Assembly (NCBI GenBank): GCA_046295175.1
Contig: JBKBNY010000004.1
Coordinates: 248,001-312,000, forward strand
Length of the DNA: 64,000 bases
Reading direction: 5' to 3'
Source: JALOLV01 sp046295175
Lineage (GTDB): Bacteria; Bacteroidota; Bacteroidia; Cytophagales; Spirosomataceae
Part shown: positions 25,858-35,390 of the stretch, in pieces
Layout of the letters: every line of letters starts with the position of its first letter
How positions within the stretch are numbered: position 1 is the first letter of the stretch
Translations under genes and position numbers: made by a program
Notes under the pieces: model-generated
The model's input: only the letters and a program-made list of their open reading frames with translations
Told to the model about the DNA's origin: nothing
Database searches by the model: none

Positions 25858-28007
25858 TTTTTAACAATCAATTTTTGTCCAAGTTTAACATTATTATCAC
25901 TCATGCCGTTCCAATCTTGGATTTGTTTTGTACTTACACCGTATTTTCTCGAAATACTGTAAAGCGTTTCTCCTTTGGCAACCAAGTGATAAGTTGTTTC
26001 AGCAGCCTTTGCTTTCACTTCTTCTTTAGGCTGAGCGGGTTTTGTAGCAGTCGCTTTTGATGCAGTTGCCACGTTTGGATTGACCAATTTCAAAACCTGC
26101 CCCACCTTTACTTTGTCTTCTAAGGTCATGTTGTTCCAAGCTGCCAAATCACGAACGTAAATTCCTGTTTTACGAGCAATTGCAAAAAGAGTTTCACCTT
26201 GTTGCACTTCGTAGCTTGAGCCATAAGAAACTGGCTTGGTTGCAGTTGTAGTATTTTCTTTAGGTTTTTCTACAACTGGTTTCGGTTTTACAACCTCGGT
26301 AGTATTTTCAACTGGTTTTTCGACTGGCTTGGTTGGGGTAGTTTTTGGTGTATTAGTCGGTTTATTGTTTTTAGGTTTTTCTTCGTAAGCTATAATTGAA
26401 TCCGAATTTTCAATCTCAACAATTGGTGGTTTTTGTTCTTTGGTTTTAGTAACAACAGGTTCTTCAATCTTGATAACCTCTTCTTTTTTCTCTTTTTCTC
26501 TTTCTTGTGGTTCGAGCCTTACGTATGTCTCATCTTCATCTTCCGTTGCAGATTTCTTAGGAGCATTTCCACGTTTTTTATCTTTGGTATCTTCTTCCCA
26601 AACAACTGGTTTCTCGCTATTTTTTGCAGTTGTTTCCTCTTCTACCTTTTTATCTTTGCGTTTATCTTTTGCCGGAACAACTTTTTCAGAGGCAGGTGCT
26701 TCGTTTTCTTGGACATACTCAACTGGCTGATTTTTAGGACGCTTAGATTGTAAATACACCACCCTGCCTGACTGCAAACGTTTGATTGTCTCCATTCTGT
26801 TAAACTTCAAAAGTTGTTTCAATCTCACACCGTAAATCTGTGAAATATCCCAAAGCGATTCGTTTTCTGAAACATTATGAAACTTAACCTTTGCCTTACG
26901 ATTCTTAGATTGCAGATAATAAACTTTGCCTTCTTCAACCAAATCTTTATCCGACATATCATTGAATTTCAAAAAATCGGTTGGCTTCACTTTACCTTTT
27001 TTGGCAATTTGCCCTACATCATCACCAGCACTCGCCATGATTCCCTTTTTGCCATTAATTATATACAAGATTGGTTCTCCATCAGCCACATCTTCTGGTG
27101 AAACCCTCTGCAAAACAGGAAAACCAGCTTCGTTTTTAACCCCGCTTCCACCTTTGCGATTGATTTTTGCAATCATATCATCGTATTGGTCAGATGGCAC
27201 CAAAATCGCAACCGAATACTCCTTGTCATTTGGAATTTTGTTACCCAAAACCCAAGTGTTATATCTTTTTAATTCGTTTAAGTCCCAACTTATTTCAGAA
27301 CCAACCTCTGCCAAAGTCTTTCCTTTGGCATTTTTGTATTCAACCATTGTATATGGAGAATCTTTCAATCGGTTCAAACGGTGTTCGTAAGCAACTCTAT
27401 GGGCAATCGCCTTGATTAAATATCTATCTGTATCACCATCCAATGAAATCTCGCTGGCAAAAGTCCAGTTCGATGGGATTGATTTACTTACTCCAGTTGC
27501 ACCTAAATGATACGAGAAAAGTGTAGAAATCCAGTTTTTATAAATCAGATTGTTTCGCTTGAGATAAAGAGCCGCTGCACGAGTTGAGGCATAGATATTT
27601 TTACGTTCATCAACCGAATTATCAATTCTCAAACCTAACTCTTGAGCCGTTGCATCCTTGATTTGCCAAAATCCAACTGCATTAGAGGTTGATGAGGCGT
27701 CTGGCATAAGTCCACTTTCGAGAACCGGTAAGTATTTAAAATCTTCGGGTATTTCCTCATCTTCAAGAATCTTCTCGATTATCGGAAAATACCATTGCAT
27801 TCTTGCTAATTTATCAAACAAATATTTGTTTTCGGGAAGTAAAAGGGCTTGAATTTCGGTTTGAACAAGCTTTTGTGCGGCTTGGTCTAATTTGACGGTT
27901 ACACCAGCAAATTCGGTTTTGCGTGGAGCCTCAGGAATACTGGCTTGTTGTGCCGAAATCTCCGAAACCGTGAATAAACTGAGCAAAAGGAAAGCAATTT
28001 TTTTCAT
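25854..28007 (-). CDS. LysM-containing membrane-bound lytic transglycosylase (MltD-like)
   Basis: About 717 residues from the ATG at 28007, which gives a signal peptide MKKIAFLLLSLFTVSEISAQ; the frame extends to 28043 but that would lengthen the leader needlessly. The SLT domain (about 85-215) has the catalytic glutamate in LPVLESGLMP, then NAVGFWQIK and the ASTRAAALYLKRN block. After a Lys/Glu/Pro-rich linker come three LysM repeats, near 385-430 (HNVSENESLWDISQIYG), 605-650 (YEVQQGETLFAIARKTG) and 670-715 (YHLVAKGETLYSISRKYG). It cuts glycan strands to leave 1,6-anhydroMurNAc ends. It is unusually long because of the linker. Confidence 0.92.
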   Translation of the reverse strand: MKKIAFLLLSLFTVSEISAQQASIPEAPRKTEFAGVTVKLDQAAQKLVQTEIQALLLPENKYLFDKLARMQWYFPIIEKILEDEEIPEDFKYLPVLESGLMPDASSTSNAVGFWQIKDATAQELGLRIDNSVDERKNIYASTRAAALYLKRNNLIYKNWISTLFSYHLGATGVSKSIPSNWTFASEISLDGDTDRYLIKAIAHRVAYEHRLNRLKDSPYTMVEYKNAKGKTLAEVGSEISWDLNELKRYNTWVLGNKIPNDKEYSVAILVPSDQYDDMIAKINRKGGSGVKNEAGFPVLQRVSPEDVADGEPILYIINGKKGIMASAGDDVGQIAKKGKVKPTDFLKFNDMSDKDLVEEGKVYYLQSKNRKAKVKFHNVSENESLWDISQIYGVRLKQLLKFNRMETIKRLQSGRVVYLQSKRPKNQPVEYVQENEAPASEKVVPAKDKRKDKKVEEETTAKNSEKPVVWEEDTKDKKRGNAPKKSATEDEDETYVRLEPQEREKEKKEEVIKIEEPVVTKTKEQKPPIVEIENSDSIIAYEEKPKNNKPTNTPKTTPTKPVEKPVENTTEVVKPKPVVEKPKENTTTATKPVSYGSSYEVQQGETLFAIARKTGIYVRDLAAWNNMTLEDKVKVGQVLKLVNPNVATASKATATKPAQPKEEVKAKAAETTYHLVAKGETLYSISRKYGVSTKQIQDWNGMSDNNVKLGQKLIVKK

Positions 28008-28078
28008 TTTGGGTATTGGTTCAAATTTTGAGCAAATCGCCAATGCGAAAACTCATACAGTTGTCTAATAGGCTGAAT

Positions 28079-28717
28079 TTATTTTTTTTGGGCAATCATC
28101 AATCCATCACGAACGTAAAGTAAAATATTTTCAACGCGTGGGTCTTCATGGATTCTATCATTAAACGCTCTTAAATTAAGTGTATCTTTATCTTTTTTTG
28201 ATACATCTGCCACTTTTCCGCTCCACAAAACATTATCCGAAATGATAAATCCCCCTTTCCTCACTTTTTCAATTACGATTTCGTAGTAATTCAAATAATT
28301 CAATTTGTCAGCATCAATAAATACCAAATCAAAAGTCTCATCAAGCTTTGGGATAATCTCTAATGCATTTCCAATAATAAATTCAATTTTTGAACGAAAA
28401 TCAGAATCCTCAAAAAAACCTCTTACCATCGTTTCGAGTTCTTCATTCACATCTATCGTTATCAATTTTCCACCCTCGGACAAGCCTTCAGCCAAACATA
28501 ACGCCGAATAACCAGTGTAAGTACCAATTTCAAGAATTCGTTTTGGGCGAATCATATTTGAGAACATCGACAACAACCGCCCTTGATAATGTCCCGAAAG
28601 CATTCTCGGCTGGAGGACTTTTGCGTGTGTTTCACGATTAACTTTCTTCAACAAATCGCTCTCGTCGCTTGTGTGAACTTCACAATAATTATCAATTTCT
28701 GTATTAATAAAATCCAT
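28079..28717 (-). CDS. SAM-dependent O-methyltransferase (family 3)
   Basis: 212 residues. LEIGTYTGYSALCLAEGL is the SAM-binding motif I, and DLVFIDADKLNYLNYYE with GGFIISDNVLWSGKV are the metal-binding and acidic blocks of the caffeoyl-CoA/catechol O-methyltransferase family. It would methylate a hydroxyl, often on a catechol-like compound, with a divalent metal. Substrate unknown. It lies upstream of the lytic transglycosylase in the same direction. Confidence 0.88.
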   Translation of the reverse strand: MDFINTEIDNYCEVHTSDESDLLKKVNRETHAKVLQPRMLSGHYQGRLLSMFSNMIRPKRILEIGTYTGYSALCLAEGLSEGGKLITIDVNEELETMVRGFFEDSDFRSKIEFIIGNALEIIPKLDETFDLVFIDADKLNYLNYYEIVIEKVRKGGFIISDNVLWSGKVADVSKKDKDTLNLRAFNDRIHEDPRVENILLYVRDGLMIAQKK

Positions 28718-28861
28718 TTTTAATTACTAAGTATCTGAACAACAAGCTATTTACTAACTTGTAAGCAAAATTATATAGTATTCTTGATAAATTCCAAATT
28801 TTTCCAATATTTTTATATTTTCAATAATTTTTGAAAAGTAATATCAAAAAAAATCGCCAAC

Positions 28862-29548
28862 TCAATCGGTTGACGACGGATTATTCAAACAATCAAACAC
28901 ATAACGAATCGAACTGTAAGAGTTCATCAAAGATTTACGAACCTCTTTTTCGTCCATCCATCTCAAATCATCAATATCCTCGTCGAGTTGAGGTTTCATC
29001 ATCGAATCATCCGTACAAGTCATTCTGTACCATTTGGTTCGCTTCAAAATATTTCTTCCTCCTTGAGTGTACGTATGCCACGTTGTACAAACTTTTTCAC
29101 CCAATCTTACCGAAATATTACATTCTTCTTCTACCTCACGAACGGCAGTCAACTTAGATTTTTCTCCGTCATCACGTTTACCTTTAGGCAAATCCCACTT
29201 ACCCAAACGGTGAATCAGCAAGATTTTCCCTTCATCATTAAATACTATTCCACCCGCAGCCTTAACAATTTTATAAAGACTTTTCACTTTTTCTTCAGCA
29301 ACATCTCTATCCTCAACAACCAATGTAATTGATTGAAAATCTTTAAATTTATCCTCAAATAAACCTTTGAATAACCTTTCGAGACTCGAATTATCTACAT
29401 TCAAAATCACAATATGGCCTATAAAAACCCTTTCGTTGAATTTATCGAGACGGGCATCAATAAGGGTATCATAATCACTGCCATGCAGATTTTTAAACTT
29501 CTTTTGCCCGATTATTGTGACTGGCTTATCGTTGATAAAAATTACCAT
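28862..29548 (-). CDS. Nudix hydrolase with N-terminal extension
   Basis: 228 residues from the ATG at 29548. The N-terminal 110 residues are unlike known domains; the rest is a Nudix fold. The Nudix box starts at LPKGKRDDGE and continues AVREVEEECNI: all catalytic glutamates of REUxEE are kept, but the glycine near its end is asparagine. Nudix proteins cleave nucleoside diphosphates linked to another moiety. The context does not show the substrate. The N-terminal part may add binding specificity. Confidence 0.85.
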   Translation of the reverse strand: MVIFINDKPVTIIGQKKFKNLHGSDYDTLIDARLDKFNERVFIGHIVILNVDNSSLERLFKGLFEDKFKDFQSITLVVEDRDVAEEKVKSLYKIVKAAGGIVFNDEGKILLIHRLGKWDLPKGKRDDGEKSKLTAVREVEEECNISVRLGEKVCTTWHTYTQGGRNILKRTKWYRMTCTDDSMMKPQLDEDIDDLRWMDEKEVRKSLMNSYSSIRYVFDCLNNPSSTD

Positions 29549-29607
29549 GAAATTTTCTAAAGTAAAAATAGCCTGCAAAAATAAGTGAAATAAATGAAAT
29601 CAAAAAT

Positions 29608-29638
29608 AAACCTCACAGGATTGCTCACTGTGAGGTTT
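29608..29638 (-). terminator. Terminator after the M48 protease
   Basis: Perfect 11-base arms AAACCTCACAG/CTGTGAGGTTT with a 9-base loop. On the minus strand it runs into ATTTTTGATTTC. It is 120 bases past the M48 stop. Confidence 0.7.
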
Positions 29639-29758
29639 GAAAGAATTTTAGTACCCGATAGTATTTTGCAAAAGCTTTTTGTCAATGATAAATCGTTACA
29701 AGGATTTATTAATCAACTCATTAGACCTCCCAATTAACCATTAACAATTTTTGATAAA

Positions 29759-30583
29759 CTACTTATTATACGCTTGATAATATGCCATTGCTTTAGGCAT
29801 TAATGCTGTTAGGTTTGCAATACGAGTTTCGTCGGATGGGTGAGTCGATAACCATTGTGGTGGTTTTTGACCGCCTTCACCTGCTTTTGACATTCTTTTC
29901 CAAAACTCTACCGAATTCTGTGGGTTATAACCCGCCATTGCCATGAAAATCAAACCCAATTTATCTGCCTCAGATTCTTGTTTACGACTATTTGGCAAAA
30001 CGTAAGCACCTGTTGTCAATGCCCCCACAACTTGCCCAATGATTTGTCCATTTTGCTCGTTTTTGGTTGCAATCATCCCACCAACTGCCGCTGCCGTTGT
30101 AATACCCTGAGCAACATAAGCTTGGCTCATTCGTTCGGCACCGTGTGATGCTATCGCATGAGCAACTTCATGACCCATTACAACAGCTACGCCTTCTTCG
30201 TTTTGGCAAACTGGTAAAATGCCAGTGTAGAACACAACTTTACCACCTGGCATACACCAAGCGTTGAGGTCTTTGCTCTGTACCAATTCAAACTGCCACT
30301 GATAACCATCAATCACTTGACTGTAATTATTCTGAATCAAATAGTTTTCGACAGCTGTTTTGATTCGGTTTCCTACTCTACGAATCATTTCAGCATCTTT
30401 GCCGCTCTTTACTACTTTATTAGAATCCAAAAACTCTTTATAACTCGTAAAACTCATGGTCATAATTTGAGCATTTGAGATTAGACTCAATTGTTTGCGG
30501 CCAGTTATTGGAACTCGTGTGCAGGCAATCACCAAAGCAATCAGTGCCACAGCAAGTGTACTCGATTTCAAAAAGGTTTTCAT
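29759..30583 (-). CDS. M48-family metalloprotease lipoprotein
   Basis: 274 residues. The signal peptide ends in the lipobox ALVIAC (C21). HEVAH at 138-142 is the zinc site, and the glutamate in RKQESEADKLG supplies the third ligand. NAWCMPGGKVVFYTG is the conserved block of the BepA/LoiP-like periplasmic M48 proteases, which repair or remove misassembled outer-membrane proteins. The family's TPR part is absent, so it is of the short LoiP type. It is preceded by a stretch with no clear promoter box. Confidence 0.9.
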   Translation of the reverse strand: MKTFLKSSTLAVALIALVIACTRVPITGRKQLSLISNAQIMTMSFTSYKEFLDSNKVVKSGKDAEMIRRVGNRIKTAVENYLIQNNYSQVIDGYQWQFELVQSKDLNAWCMPGGKVVFYTGILPVCQNEEGVAVVMGHEVAHAIASHGAERMSQAYVAQGITTAAAVGGMIATKNEQNGQIIGQVVGALTTGAYVLPNSRKQESEADKLGLIFMAMAGYNPQNSVEFWKRMSKAGEGGQKPPQWLSTHPSDETRIANLTALMPKAMAYYQAYNK

Positions 30584-30702
30584 ACTTGTAAATAAAAGGT
30601 TGTTTTAGTCAATTAGACGAAATAATGATGCGAATATTACAAAAACATCAGACAAATTTTAATGTTGTCCAAAATTATCATGTTTTTTTAATAAAGATGG
30701 GC

Positions 30703-30710
30703 TAAATTTG
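30703..30710 (+). promoter_or_regulatory. -7 box upstream of the FAH-family gene
   Basis: TAAATTTG followed by CAG matches TAnnTTTG, 58 bases before the start at 30768. Confidence 0.45.
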
Positions 30711-30767
30711 CAGAATTCACACCTCAGCTTACAATTTTATTAAACCAACTCATAAAAATTCTCAAAT

Positions 30768-31379
30768 ATGAAAATCATCTGTATTGGTAGAAATTACGCC
30801 GAACATATCAAAGAACTGAACAATGAGCGTCCTGACGAACCAGTTATATTCACAAAACCCGATACAGCGATTCTGAAAGATGGAGAAGCATTTTATTACC
30901 CAGATTTTTCGAGTGATATTCACCACGAAGTCGAAATCATCGTAAAAATCAATAAAATGGGAAAAAATATCGAAGAAAAATTTGCCCACAAATACTACGA
31001 TGAGATTGGAATCGGCATAGATTTTACTGCTCGTGATATTCAATCTAAACTTAAAGCAAAAGGCTTACCTTGGGATTTAGCAAAGGGATTTAATGGCTCT
31101 GCCCCTATTTCTGAATTTGTTCCAAAGACTAAATATGCTGATTTAAAAAATCTAAATTTCAATCTGCTGGTAAATGGTGAAGAAAAACAAGTTGGGAATA
31201 CTTCGATGATGCTTTATCCGATTGATACAATCATTGCGTTTGTTTCAAAATATTTTACACTGAAAGTAGGCGATATAATTTTTACTGGTACACCAGCCGG
31301 AGTTGGTGCTGTAAAGGTTGGTGATAAATTGGAAGCTGCGATTGAAGGCGAAAAAATGTTGGAATTTGAGGTAAAGTAA
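30768..31379 (+). CDS. Fumarylacetoacetate hydrolase family protein
   Basis: 203 residues. The metal ligands lie in IHHEVEIIVK (E-x-E) and in IGIDFTARDIQ (Asp), and FTGTPAGVGAVKVGD is the C-terminal family signature. Such short single-domain FAH proteins include acylpyruvases and oxaloacetate decarboxylases or tautomerases, so it is not a true tyrosine-pathway enzyme by context. The M23 peptidase gene begins 22 bases after it, so they may be co-transcribed. Confidence 0.88.
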   Translation: MKIICIGRNYAEHIKELNNERPDEPVIFTKPDTAILKDGEAFYYPDFSSDIHHEVEIIVKINKMGKNIEEKFAHKYYDEIGIGIDFTARDIQSKLKAKGLPWDLAKGFNGSAPISEFVPKTKYADLKNLNFNLLVNGEEKQVGNTSMMLYPIDTIIAFVSKYFTLKVGDIIFTGTPAGVGAVKVGDKLEAAIEGEKMLEFEVK

Positions 31380-31401
31380 TTTTCAATTGAAACTAAAGAC
31401 A

Positions 31402-33456
31402 ATGCTTTTAAATAAAATATTAACAACATTGTTGTTGGTCGTTTATCTTGTTTCTGACTCCTCACAAAATAAATCTTACGGACAGCAAAGAAACAACACT
31501 AATGAACCCATACCACAAGGTTATTTTATGTTTCCGATTATGCCGGGTCAATCGAATGGTCTTGCTGGTGGATTTGGAGATTTAAGAACCAACCACTTTC
31601 ATGCGGGTCTTGATATTCGTACCGGAGGAGTTGAAGGATACAATGTTTATGCTTGTGCTGATGGATATGTTTCTCGCATAGGCATTCAGACAGGTGGTTA
31701 TGGCAATGCTCTTTACATAACTCATCCAAATGGTTATACCACTCTTTACGGTCACTTACTGAGATACAATGATGTTATTACCGAATACATCAGAAAAAAA
31801 CAATATTCTCAGCAAACTTGGGCGATGGATATAACGCTCCAACCAAATGAACTGTTGGTCCGAAAAGGAGATATTGTAGCATTATCGGGTAATACTGGGG
31901 CATCGGGTGGGCCTCACCTTCATTTTGAAATTCGTGATGCCGCCGAAAATGCAGTAAACCCACTTTTATTTGGTTTCAATGAGATTCAAGATACCCAAGC
32001 ACCAAGCATAGACAGAGTTTATTTGAGAACGCTGGATGCTGATTCAAGAATCAATGGCAAATTTGGTAAGTTTTCATATAGTCCAGTTCGTCGAGATGGA
32101 GAACTGACATTATCGAATCCTGTAAAAGTTACTGGGAGCATCGGAATCGAGGTTTTGGCGTTCGATAGAAGTAATAATAGTCCGTTTAGGCAAGGTTTGA
32201 AAGAGATTGAGGTCAGGATGGATGGTGTAACCACTTACAAATTAGATTTGAACAAAATGCCCTTTGATATTTCAAAAGACATAAATGTTCACATTGATTA
32301 TGCCGAGGCCGAAACATTCGGACAAAAAATCCAAAAATGCTACGTTGCCGATGGAAACCGCCTATCGATTTACGAAACCGATAGCAATCGTGGCAAATTA
32401 GTAATAAGAGATAATCAATCACATCGAATTGATATTATTGCAAACGACATCAAAGGCAATACAACTTTGATGAATTTCATTTTGCAGGGAGACGACAATC
32501 AGAAGGCCGATTTAGAAATCCCGAAAAGCAAAGGTGCAACTTCAATCAGTACATCAATTACTGATAATATGCTGATTATCAAGGCTAAAAATATTAAAGA
32601 AGAGAACCCAAATGCAATAATTCAGTACAAAGGAGTACCCCAAACTGTTCCGCTTGCTTATTGTGAAGGTGGCGAATGTTTTTTTATTCATGATTTACAA
32701 AAGGGTTTGGCCGATTTCGTTCAAGTAGGTGAAGCGACACAATATCTTAAAATTAAAAAAGCAGTAGCACCAAATGGAGATACTTTTTATGAGGAAAGAA
32801 ATCTTAGCATTGATTTCTCAAATGCTTTGTATCAACCACTTTATGTAACCACCAATCAGAATGGAACTAATCTATCAATAAATTCTGAAAAAATACCTTT
32901 AAAAGGATTCATTGATGTTACTTGGAACCCTAACGTTGCAGTAAAATCGCCTAAAACTTCGATGTATTATGTTAATGATGGAAGAAAGTTTTTGGGAGGA
33001 ACTTGGACAAATGAAGGAATCAAATTCAAAACCAAAGAATTAGGCGATTTTCAGATGATTACTGATTACGAAGCACCGAGCATTCGTCCAGTAACTATCA
33101 ACGAAAACGAACTTAGATTTGGAATAAGTGATAATTTATCAGGAATCAAGAATTTCAGATGCGAGGTAAATGGCCAGTGGGTTTTGATGAATTATGAATA
33201 CAAAGCCGGAAGAATTTGGTCTGAAAAACTGAACGAAAGTGATATTTTTACGGGCGATATTAAATTAGTTGTATTAGATAACGTTGGTAATGAGGCTGTT
33301 TATGAAGGGAATATCGAAGAAATGAAAGCAGCACTCGAAGCTCAGAAAGCAAAAAAATCTAAAAAAAGAGGAAGTAAATATGCCAAATCAAAATCTAAAA
33401 AAGGGGGACGTAGCTCCACCTCTAAAAGCAAAAAATCAAAACGGAGAAGACGTTAG
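31402..33456 (+). CDS. Secreted M23-family peptidase
   Basis: About 684 residues from the ATG at 31402; an in-frame TTG at 31387 is possible. A signal peptide ends near SYGQQ. The LytM/M23 domain lies at about 45-205: FHAGLDI has the zinc His and Asp, and PHLHFEI the other His pair. A long beta-rich part follows. The last 40 residues are almost all Lys, Ser and Arg (ending KKSKRRRR). It probably cuts peptidoglycan cross-links. The 3' end overlaps the next gene by 77 bases in another frame. Confidence 0.9.
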   Translation: MLLNKILTTLLLVVYLVSDSSQNKSYGQQRNNTNEPIPQGYFMFPIMPGQSNGLAGGFGDLRTNHFHAGLDIRTGGVEGYNVYACADGYVSRIGIQTGGYGNALYITHPNGYTTLYGHLLRYNDVITEYIRKKQYSQQTWAMDITLQPNELLVRKGDIVALSGNTGASGGPHLHFEIRDAAENAVNPLLFGFNEIQDTQAPSIDRVYLRTLDADSRINGKFGKFSYSPVRRDGELTLSNPVKVTGSIGIEVLAFDRSNNSPFRQGLKEIEVRMDGVTTYKLDLNKMPFDISKDINVHIDYAEAETFGQKIQKCYVADGNRLSIYETDSNRGKLVIRDNQSHRIDIIANDIKGNTTLMNFILQGDDNQKADLEIPKSKGATSISTSITDNMLIIKAKNIKEENPNAIIQYKGVPQTVPLAYCEGGECFFIHDLQKGLADFVQVGEATQYLKIKKAVAPNGDTFYEERNLSIDFSNALYQPLYVTTNQNGTNLSINSEKIPLKGFIDVTWNPNVAVKSPKTSMYYVNDGRKFLGGTWTNEGIKFKTKELGDFQMITDYEAPSIRPVTINENELRFGISDNLSGIKNFRCEVNGQWVLMNYEYKAGRIWSEKLNESDIFTGDIKLVVLDNVGNEAVYEGNIEEMKAALEAQKAKKSKKRGSKYAKSKSKKGGRSSTSKSKKSKRRRR

Positions 33457-33838
33457 TTTGTCAGATTTCAAAGGTAAAAAAGTTGTGCTTTACTTTTATC
33501 CAAAAGATAGCACCCCTACTTGTACCGAACAAGCTTGTAATCTGAGAGACAATTATGATACTTTGATGAATAAAGGATTTGTTGTTTTAGGAATAAGCAC
33601 AGATTCGGAGAAATCACATCAAAAATTTATCAAAAAATACAATCTACCTTTTGATTTATTGGCAGATACCGAAATGAAAATCGTTCAAGATTATGGTGTT
33701 TGGGGCGAAAAACAGATGTTTGGCAAAAAATACATGGGTACTATCCGAACCACTTTTATCATTGATGAAAACGGAATTATTGAAGAAATCATCGAAAAAG
33801 TAGAGGCAAAAAACCATTCAACCCAAATTTTAGGGTAA
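33380..33838 (+). CDS. Thiol peroxidase, Bcp/PrxQ type
   Basis: 152 residues. LKKGDVAPPLKAKNQNGE is the normal N-terminus of PrxQ, so the ATG at 33380 is the true start even though it lies inside the end of the M23 gene. The peroxidatic C48 and resolving C53 in TPTCTEQAC mark the two-cysteine PrxQ type. FDLLADTEMKIVQDYGVWG and RTTFIIDENGII are also conserved. It reduces hydrogen peroxide and organic peroxides using thioredoxin. It is coupled to the M23 gene by the overlap. Confidence 0.94.
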   Translation: MPNQNLKKGDVAPPLKAKNQNGEDVSLSDFKGKKVVLYFYPKDSTPTCTEQACNLRDNYDTLMNKGFVVLGISTDSEKSHQKFIKKYNLPFDLLADTEMKIVQDYGVWGEKQMFGKKYMGTIRTTFIIDENGIIEEIIEKVEAKNHSTQILG

Positions 33839-33866
33839 TAAAATTATTAAGTGTCAATAATACACT

Positions 33867-33874
33867 TATATTTG
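33867..33874 (+). promoter_or_regulatory. -7 box upstream of transketolase N-terminal subunit
   Basis: TATATTTG followed by TAGC matches TAnnTTTG, 30 bases before the start at 33904. Confidence 0.5.
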
Positions 33875-33903
33875 TAGCGTAATTTAATTTTAAAACCATA
33901 GTA

Positions 33904-34770
33904 ATGACTACTCAAAATTTACAAGCAGTTGCTTCTCAAGTACGTCGTGACATCGTTCGTCAGGTTCACGGCTGTCAATCAGGGCATCCGGGCGGCTCAT
34001 TGGGCTGTACCGATTTAATTGTAGCCCTTTATTTCCAAATTATGAAAATCAATAATCGTAAAGGAAAAGGTGGTTTTCTTTCGTTTAATATGGACGGAAC
34101 CAACGAAGACCTATTTTTCTTGTCGAATGGTCATATTTCTCCTGTATTTTATAGTGTTTTGGCACGCCGCGGATACTTTGATGTAAAAGAATTGGCAACT
34201 TTCCGTAAAATTAATTCAAGACTTCAAGGACACCCAACAACTCACGAGCATCTTCCGGGTATCAGAATTGCATCAGGTTCGTTAGGTCAAGGTCTTTCGG
34301 TTTCAATCGGAGCAGCTTTGGCTAAGAAATTGAACGGTGATAAGAGTTTGGTTTTCTGCTTGATGGGTGACGGTGAGCAACAAGAAGGACAAGTTTGGGA
34401 AGCTGCACAAGCAGCACCACACCACAAAGTTGATAATTTGATTGCATTTGTAGATTTGAATGGTCAGCAGATTGATGGCCCGACCGAAAAAGTAATGAAC
34501 AACCGTGATTTGAAAGCTAAATACAAAGCTTTTGGTTGGAACGTTATCGAAATCAAGAAAGGAAACGATATGGAAGAAGTAGTGAAAGGACTTCGCAAAG
34601 CCAAAAGATTGACTGGTAAAGGTCAACCAATCATGGTGATGCTCACTACCGAAATGGGTGCTGGGGTTGACTTTATGATGGGTAGCCACAAATGGCACGG
34701 TGTTGCTCCAAACGATGAGCAATTAGCCGCAGCATTGGCTCAATTGCCAGAAACTTTGGGTGATTATTGA
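33904..34770 (+). CDS. Transketolase, N-terminal (thiamine-diphosphate) subunit
   Basis: 288 residues, the pyrimidine-independent half of a split transketolase. SGHPGGSLGC is the start signature, GSLGQGLSVSIGAAL and MGDGEQQEGQVWEAA form the thiamine-diphosphate and metal site, and DLNGQQIDG completes it. With the C-terminal half at 36994 it makes one enzyme moving two-carbon units between sugar phosphates. In Bacteroidota the two halves are normally adjacent; here 2.2 kb of three foreign-looking genes stands between them. Confidence 0.94.
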   Translation: MTTQNLQAVASQVRRDIVRQVHGCQSGHPGGSLGCTDLIVALYFQIMKINNRKGKGGFLSFNMDGTNEDLFFLSNGHISPVFYSVLARRGYFDVKELATFRKINSRLQGHPTTHEHLPGIRIASGSLGQGLSVSIGAALAKKLNGDKSLVFCLMGDGEQQEGQVWEAAQAAPHHKVDNLIAFVDLNGQQIDGPTEKVMNNRDLKAKYKAFGWNVIEIKKGNDMEEVVKGLRKAKRLTGKGQPIMVMLTTEMGAGVDFMMGSHKWHGVAPNDEQLAAALAQLPETLGDY

Positions 34771-34805
34771 TTTGTCATCACGCTTGAAGAGTTAAATGTA
34801 AAAAG

Positions 34806-35390
34806 ATGATAACAAAACTTGAACAACTTGACTTAACTAAGCAATACACTTACGCTGATTATCTCAAATGGAAAATCGAAGACCGTTTAGAGCTTATCAA
34901 GGGCTACATTTTAAAAATGTCAGCTCCCGCAAGAGTGCACCAAGCAATTTCGAGAAATTTAAGTCGCCAAATTGATGGATATTTCTATTCAAAGAAATGT
35001 GAGTGGTACGCCGCACCTTTTGATGTCAGATTAACAAAATTTGACAAAACAAAAGACAAAGAAATATTTACGGTTGTTCAGCCAGATATTTGTGTGATTT
35101 GCGATAATAAGAAATTAGACAAAAGAGGTTGCTTAGGTAGCCCCGATTTAATAATTGAGATTCAATCTCCAGGAAATACCAAAAAGGAGATGAAAGACAA
35201 ATTTGAATTATACGAAGAATCGGGTGTCAGGGAGTATTGGATTGTTGATTCGGTACAAAATTTTGTTTTGATTTATTATCTAAACGAAGCCGGAAAGTAC
35301 ATAGGTACGAAGCCGTACTCGCAAGAAGAAACATTTAATTCGGTTATTTTTCCAGAACTACAAGTAGATTTAACAAAGGTCTTTGAATGA
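34806..35390 (+). CDS. Uma2-family PD-(D/E)XK endonuclease-like protein
   Basis: 194 residues. The Uma2/DUF820 nuclease fold is clear: RLELIKGYILKMS at the start, then D94 in VVQPDICV, and E118 and Q120 in DLIIEIQSPG, with the Lys-rich helix KKEMKDKFELYEESG and REYWIVD after it. This is the usual active site of the restriction-endonuclease-like fold. Such proteins are common in cyanobacteria and Bacteroidota but their role is unclear. The ATPase gene overlaps its stop by 4 bases, so they are coupled. It starts the cassette that splits the transketolase genes. Confidence 0.85.
   Translation: MITKLEQLDLTKQYTYADYLKWKIEDRLELIKGYILKMSAPARVHQAISRNLSRQIDGYFYSKKCEWYAAPFDVRLTKFDKTKDKEIFTVVQPDICVICDNKKLDKRGCLGSPDLIIEIQSPGNTKKEMKDKFELYEESGVREYWIVDSVQNFVLIYYLNEAGKYIGTKPYSQEETFNSVIFPELQVDLTKVFE

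Noticed and set aside
26433..26753. Plus-strand frames opposite the lytic transglycosylase linker
   Set aside because: They arise from the Lys/Glu/Pro-rich linker read backwards; the minus-strand protein has clear SLT and LysM domains.
29594..29737. Small frame of 47 codons after the Nudix gene on the plus strand
   Set aside because: It runs through a terminator of the opposite strand and shows no family likeness; it could be a remnant but nothing supports it.
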